A stretch of DNA of 15,324 nt, from positions 1 through 15,324 of the forward strand of contig NZ_CASEGO010000071.1 in the NCBI RefSeq assembly GCF_949287625.1, read 5' to 3'. Below are positions 13,930-15,324 of the stretch, one piece after another. Numbering within the stretch: position 1 is the first letter of the stretch; every line of letters starts with the position of its first letter. This stretch comes from an uncultured Brachyspira sp. (GTDB taxonomy: Bacteria > Spirochaetota > Brachyspiria > Brachyspirales > Brachyspiraceae). The position numbers and the translations under genes are program-made. A model generated the notes under the pieces. The model did not search any database, had not been told where the DNA came from, and was given only the letters and a program-made list of their open reading frames with translations.

Positions 13930-14214
13930 TTATTTTTTTCGGCTTTCTGTGTAATTCCTTGAGTATTTAAGCTCATCGAAATCCAAGTTATTTTTTGTAG
14001 AAAGCATTTCCCCTTTTAAAATTTTTTCTTCGTCTTCTTTAATAATATTAATAGCCTTAGAATTCTCCTCTTCTGGTGTTAATGGTATAACTTTAGGTTT
14101 AGTACAGGAGCCTATTAATATCCCTAATAGTATAGTTAATAATAACCAAACAAAAATAATGGCGAAAAATAAAATTTTCTTCGTTTTATAAAAATCTTTT
14201 ACCTTTTCGAGCAT
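13930..14214 (-). CDS. small single-pass membrane protein or lipoprotein
   Basis: The 94-residue product has a basic N-terminus (MLEKVKDFYKTKK), one long hydrophobic segment (about residues 14-36) and a charged soluble tail of about 55 residues. The segment ends LIGSC at 33-37, which fits a lipobox with C37, so it may be processed to a lipoprotein rather than remain a membrane anchor. The h-region is longer and later than usual. I do not recognise the tail. GAGGT lies about nine bases upstream of the ATG. It is the first gene of a two-gene unit with the TPR protein 22 bases downstream, suggesting the two act together at the envelope. Confidence 0.75.
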   Translation of the reverse strand: MLEKVKDFYKTKKILFFAIIFVWLLLTILLGILIGSCTKPKVIPLTPEEENSKAINIIKEDEEKILKGEMLSTKNNLDFDELKYSRNYTESRKK

Positions 14215-14234
14215 AAGATTAATACCTCTATTAA

Positions 14235-14262
14235 ATTATAGAATATAGCTGAAAATTTGCAA
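14235..14262 (-). promoter_or_regulatory. promoter of the small membrane protein / TPR operon
   Basis: On the minus strand TTGCAA (14262-14257), 16 bases and a perfect TATAAT (14240-14235) precede the first ATG by about 20 bases. The predicted leader is very short. Confidence 0.6.
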
Positions 14263-14284
14263 TAAATTTCATCAAATTTCAGCT
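14247..14284. promoter_or_regulatory. inverted repeat overlapping the -35 box of the TPR operon promoter
   Basis: AGCTGAAAATTT (14247-14258) and AAATTTCAGCT (14274-14284) are inverted with a one-base bulge and flank or overlap the -35 hexamer. Placement suits an operator. Further AAATTTC words nearby (14265, about 14302, about 14324) may simply reflect base composition. Confidence 0.4.
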
Positions 14285-14441
14285 TGTAAAATAGAATTTA
14301 TTAAAATTTCTTAAAAATATTATAAATTTCGTACCATTTTTATTAATTTTTAGTAAAAAAATCATTTTCAAGTATACAATATAAAAATATACTGTTTTTT
14401 TTAAATTATGTATCTATGAACTAAAATATTTTTTATTTTTC

Positions 14442-14470
14442 TTGCGTATTTGTGAAAAATTTAATATTAT
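14442..14470 (+). promoter_or_regulatory. promoter positioned for a leaderless transcript
   Basis: TTGCGT (14442-14447), 17 bases and TATTAT (14465-14470) lie so that transcription should begin at or one base before the ATG at 14478. The TTG of the possible longer reading frame is the -35 box. No Shine-Dalgarno sequence precedes either candidate start. Confidence 0.5.
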
Positions 14471-14477
14471 ATTTGCC

Positions 14478-15218
14478 ATGAAACATAATTTAAAATCCGA
14501 TTTGGATAAACTTAAATACAGAGGTCTTCCATTAGAAGAAGATGTTGTTTTGCTTAAAAACAAATCATTAGAAGAACTTATATATTGTTTAAATGATAAT
14601 GATGCATCAATAAGAACATCAGCCGCTGTAAATTTAAAACCTTATACTGATAAGGCAGCAGATTATTTATTGCTATGTTTATCTGAAGAGGATAGTTTGT
14701 ATACTAAAATAGCCATATGCGAGACTCTTGAAGCTGGAAATATTGATACGGCTAGAAAGATGGCTGAATATCTTGGAAAAATAGGAGATAATCAGTATAA
14801 AAAATTACCTAAAAAAGTATCATTAAAAAAATCATATCCTCTGCCTAGAGATATAATAGCTAGAACTTTAGCAAAAATGAATACTGATATTTTACCTGCA
14901 TTAATAGAAGTTTTACAAAGTGATGATTTGATAAAGATTTATGAGGCAGCAGATTCTTTCGGATATATGTGTTTTTATAATGAAACTTTACAAAATGAAA
15001 AAAATCTTAAATATATAATTAATTTAATAAATAAATATAAAGATGATAAACTTCTTGTATGGAAATCTTTAACTTGTTTATCAGCATTTAATTTTTTAAA
15101 AAGCAGAGATATATTAAATAGTTTTATAAATAAATATAGTAATGAAGATATTTTATTTTTGGAAGCTAAGAGGTCTTTGAATATTTTAGATAAAAGACAG
15201 CTTTATAATAAAAATTAA
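14478..15218 (+). CDS. HEAT-like repeat protein, probably leaderless
   Basis: The product (246 residues from the ATG at 14478) is almost entirely alpha-helical and has HEAT-like repeats. LIYCLNDNDASIRTSAAVNLKPY is followed by ADYLLLCLSEEDSLYTKIAICETL, then LPALIEVLQSDDLIKIYEAADSFGYM and LLVWKSLTCLSAF. Such repeats form curved protein-binding scaffolds. No catalytic motif, signal peptide or membrane segment is visible, so it is likely cytoplasmic. A TTG at 14442 would add 12 residues, but that codon lies in the promoter, neither start has a ribosome binding site, and MKHNLKSDLDK reads as a natural N-terminus. The gene is divergent from the TPR operon. Downstream (15219-15324) I see only AT-rich sequence and a weak CCTATA/TATAGG pairing, with no clear terminator. 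The partner is unknown. Confidence 0.8.
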   Translation: MKHNLKSDLDKLKYRGLPLEEDVVLLKNKSLEELIYCLNDNDASIRTSAAVNLKPYTDKAADYLLLCLSEEDSLYTKIAICETLEAGNIDTARKMAEYLGKIGDNQYKKLPKKVSLKKSYPLPRDIIARTLAKMNTDILPALIEVLQSDDLIKIYEAADSFGYMCFYNETLQNEKNLKYIINLINKYKDDKLLVWKSLTCLSAFNFLKSRDILNSFINKYSNEDILFLEAKRSLNILDKRQLYNKN

Positions 15219-15324
15219 ATAAAATAAAAACACTTGATAGATTAAGAATTTCAATGTATTATCCTATATTAAAAAATTACATTAATTATAGATTATAGGT
15301 TATTATAAAAAATAAATTTAAAAA

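Noticed and set aside
14442..14477. TTG-initiated extension of the HEAT-like protein
   Set aside because: The TTG falls in the likely -35 box and lacks a ribosome binding site; the in-frame ATG at 14478 is a more natural start.

Overview
The window is very AT-rich. It combines short AGGAG-type ribosome binding sites, Lys/Asn/Ile-rich proteins, outer-membrane beta-barrels ending in an aromatic residue plus Asn, lipoproteins with relaxed lipoboxes, and small GC-rich islands in otherwise A/T-only spacers. Together these suggest a Brachyspira-like spirochaete chromosome. That assignment comes from overall character and family recognition, not a database search. I see no tRNA, rRNA, CRISPR array, phage gene or transposase.

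Layout. Positions 1-402 are non-coding and begin with a 70-bp dispersed repeat. Positions 403-1994 (minus) hold thiE (thiamine-phosphate synthase) and, overlapping its 3' end, a membrane-anchored staphylococcal-nuclease-like protein. Positions 2088-5613 (minus) form a three-gene surface operon: two paralogous outer-membrane beta-barrels, a small lipoprotein and a strong terminator. Upstream of it lies a tandemly duplicated promoter region (about 5658-6041), then a 1.3-kb gene-free stretch with a MITE-like element bounded by perfect 18-bp inverted repeats around a GC-rich core. At 6900-8964 a DUF3298/RsiV-like lipoprotein (minus) and a MoxR-like AAA+ ATPase (plus) diverge from back-to-back promoters. 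After the ATPase gene comes the second, inverted copy of the 70-bp repeat. Positions 9354-10436 form a compact two-gene unit for exported PepSY-like proteins, with a perfect consensus promoter and an ideal terminator. A PfkB-family sugar-phosphate kinase (probably 1-phosphofructokinase) follows at 10664-11590. A small exported protein at 11782-12489 sits behind a perfect 26-bp palindrome that covers its likely -10 box. Positions 12594-14214 (minus) encode a membrane-anchored small protein and an exported TPR protein. A HEAT-like repeat protein at 14478-15218, probably translated from a leaderless mRNA, closes the window.

How the genes fit together. Most products face the envelope: two barrels, two clear lipoproteins plus one possible, two PepSY-like exported proteins, an exported TPR protein and an anchored nuclease. 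The metabolic genes (thiE, PfkB kinase) stand alone without pathway partners. The most unusual content is non-coding: promoter duplication upstream of the surface operon, two families of promoter-bearing dispersed repeats, a MITE-like element and a palindromic operator candidate. The two long start extensions that use TTG (8038 and 14442) both coincide with -35 hexamers of good promoters, so the internal ATG was chosen in each case.
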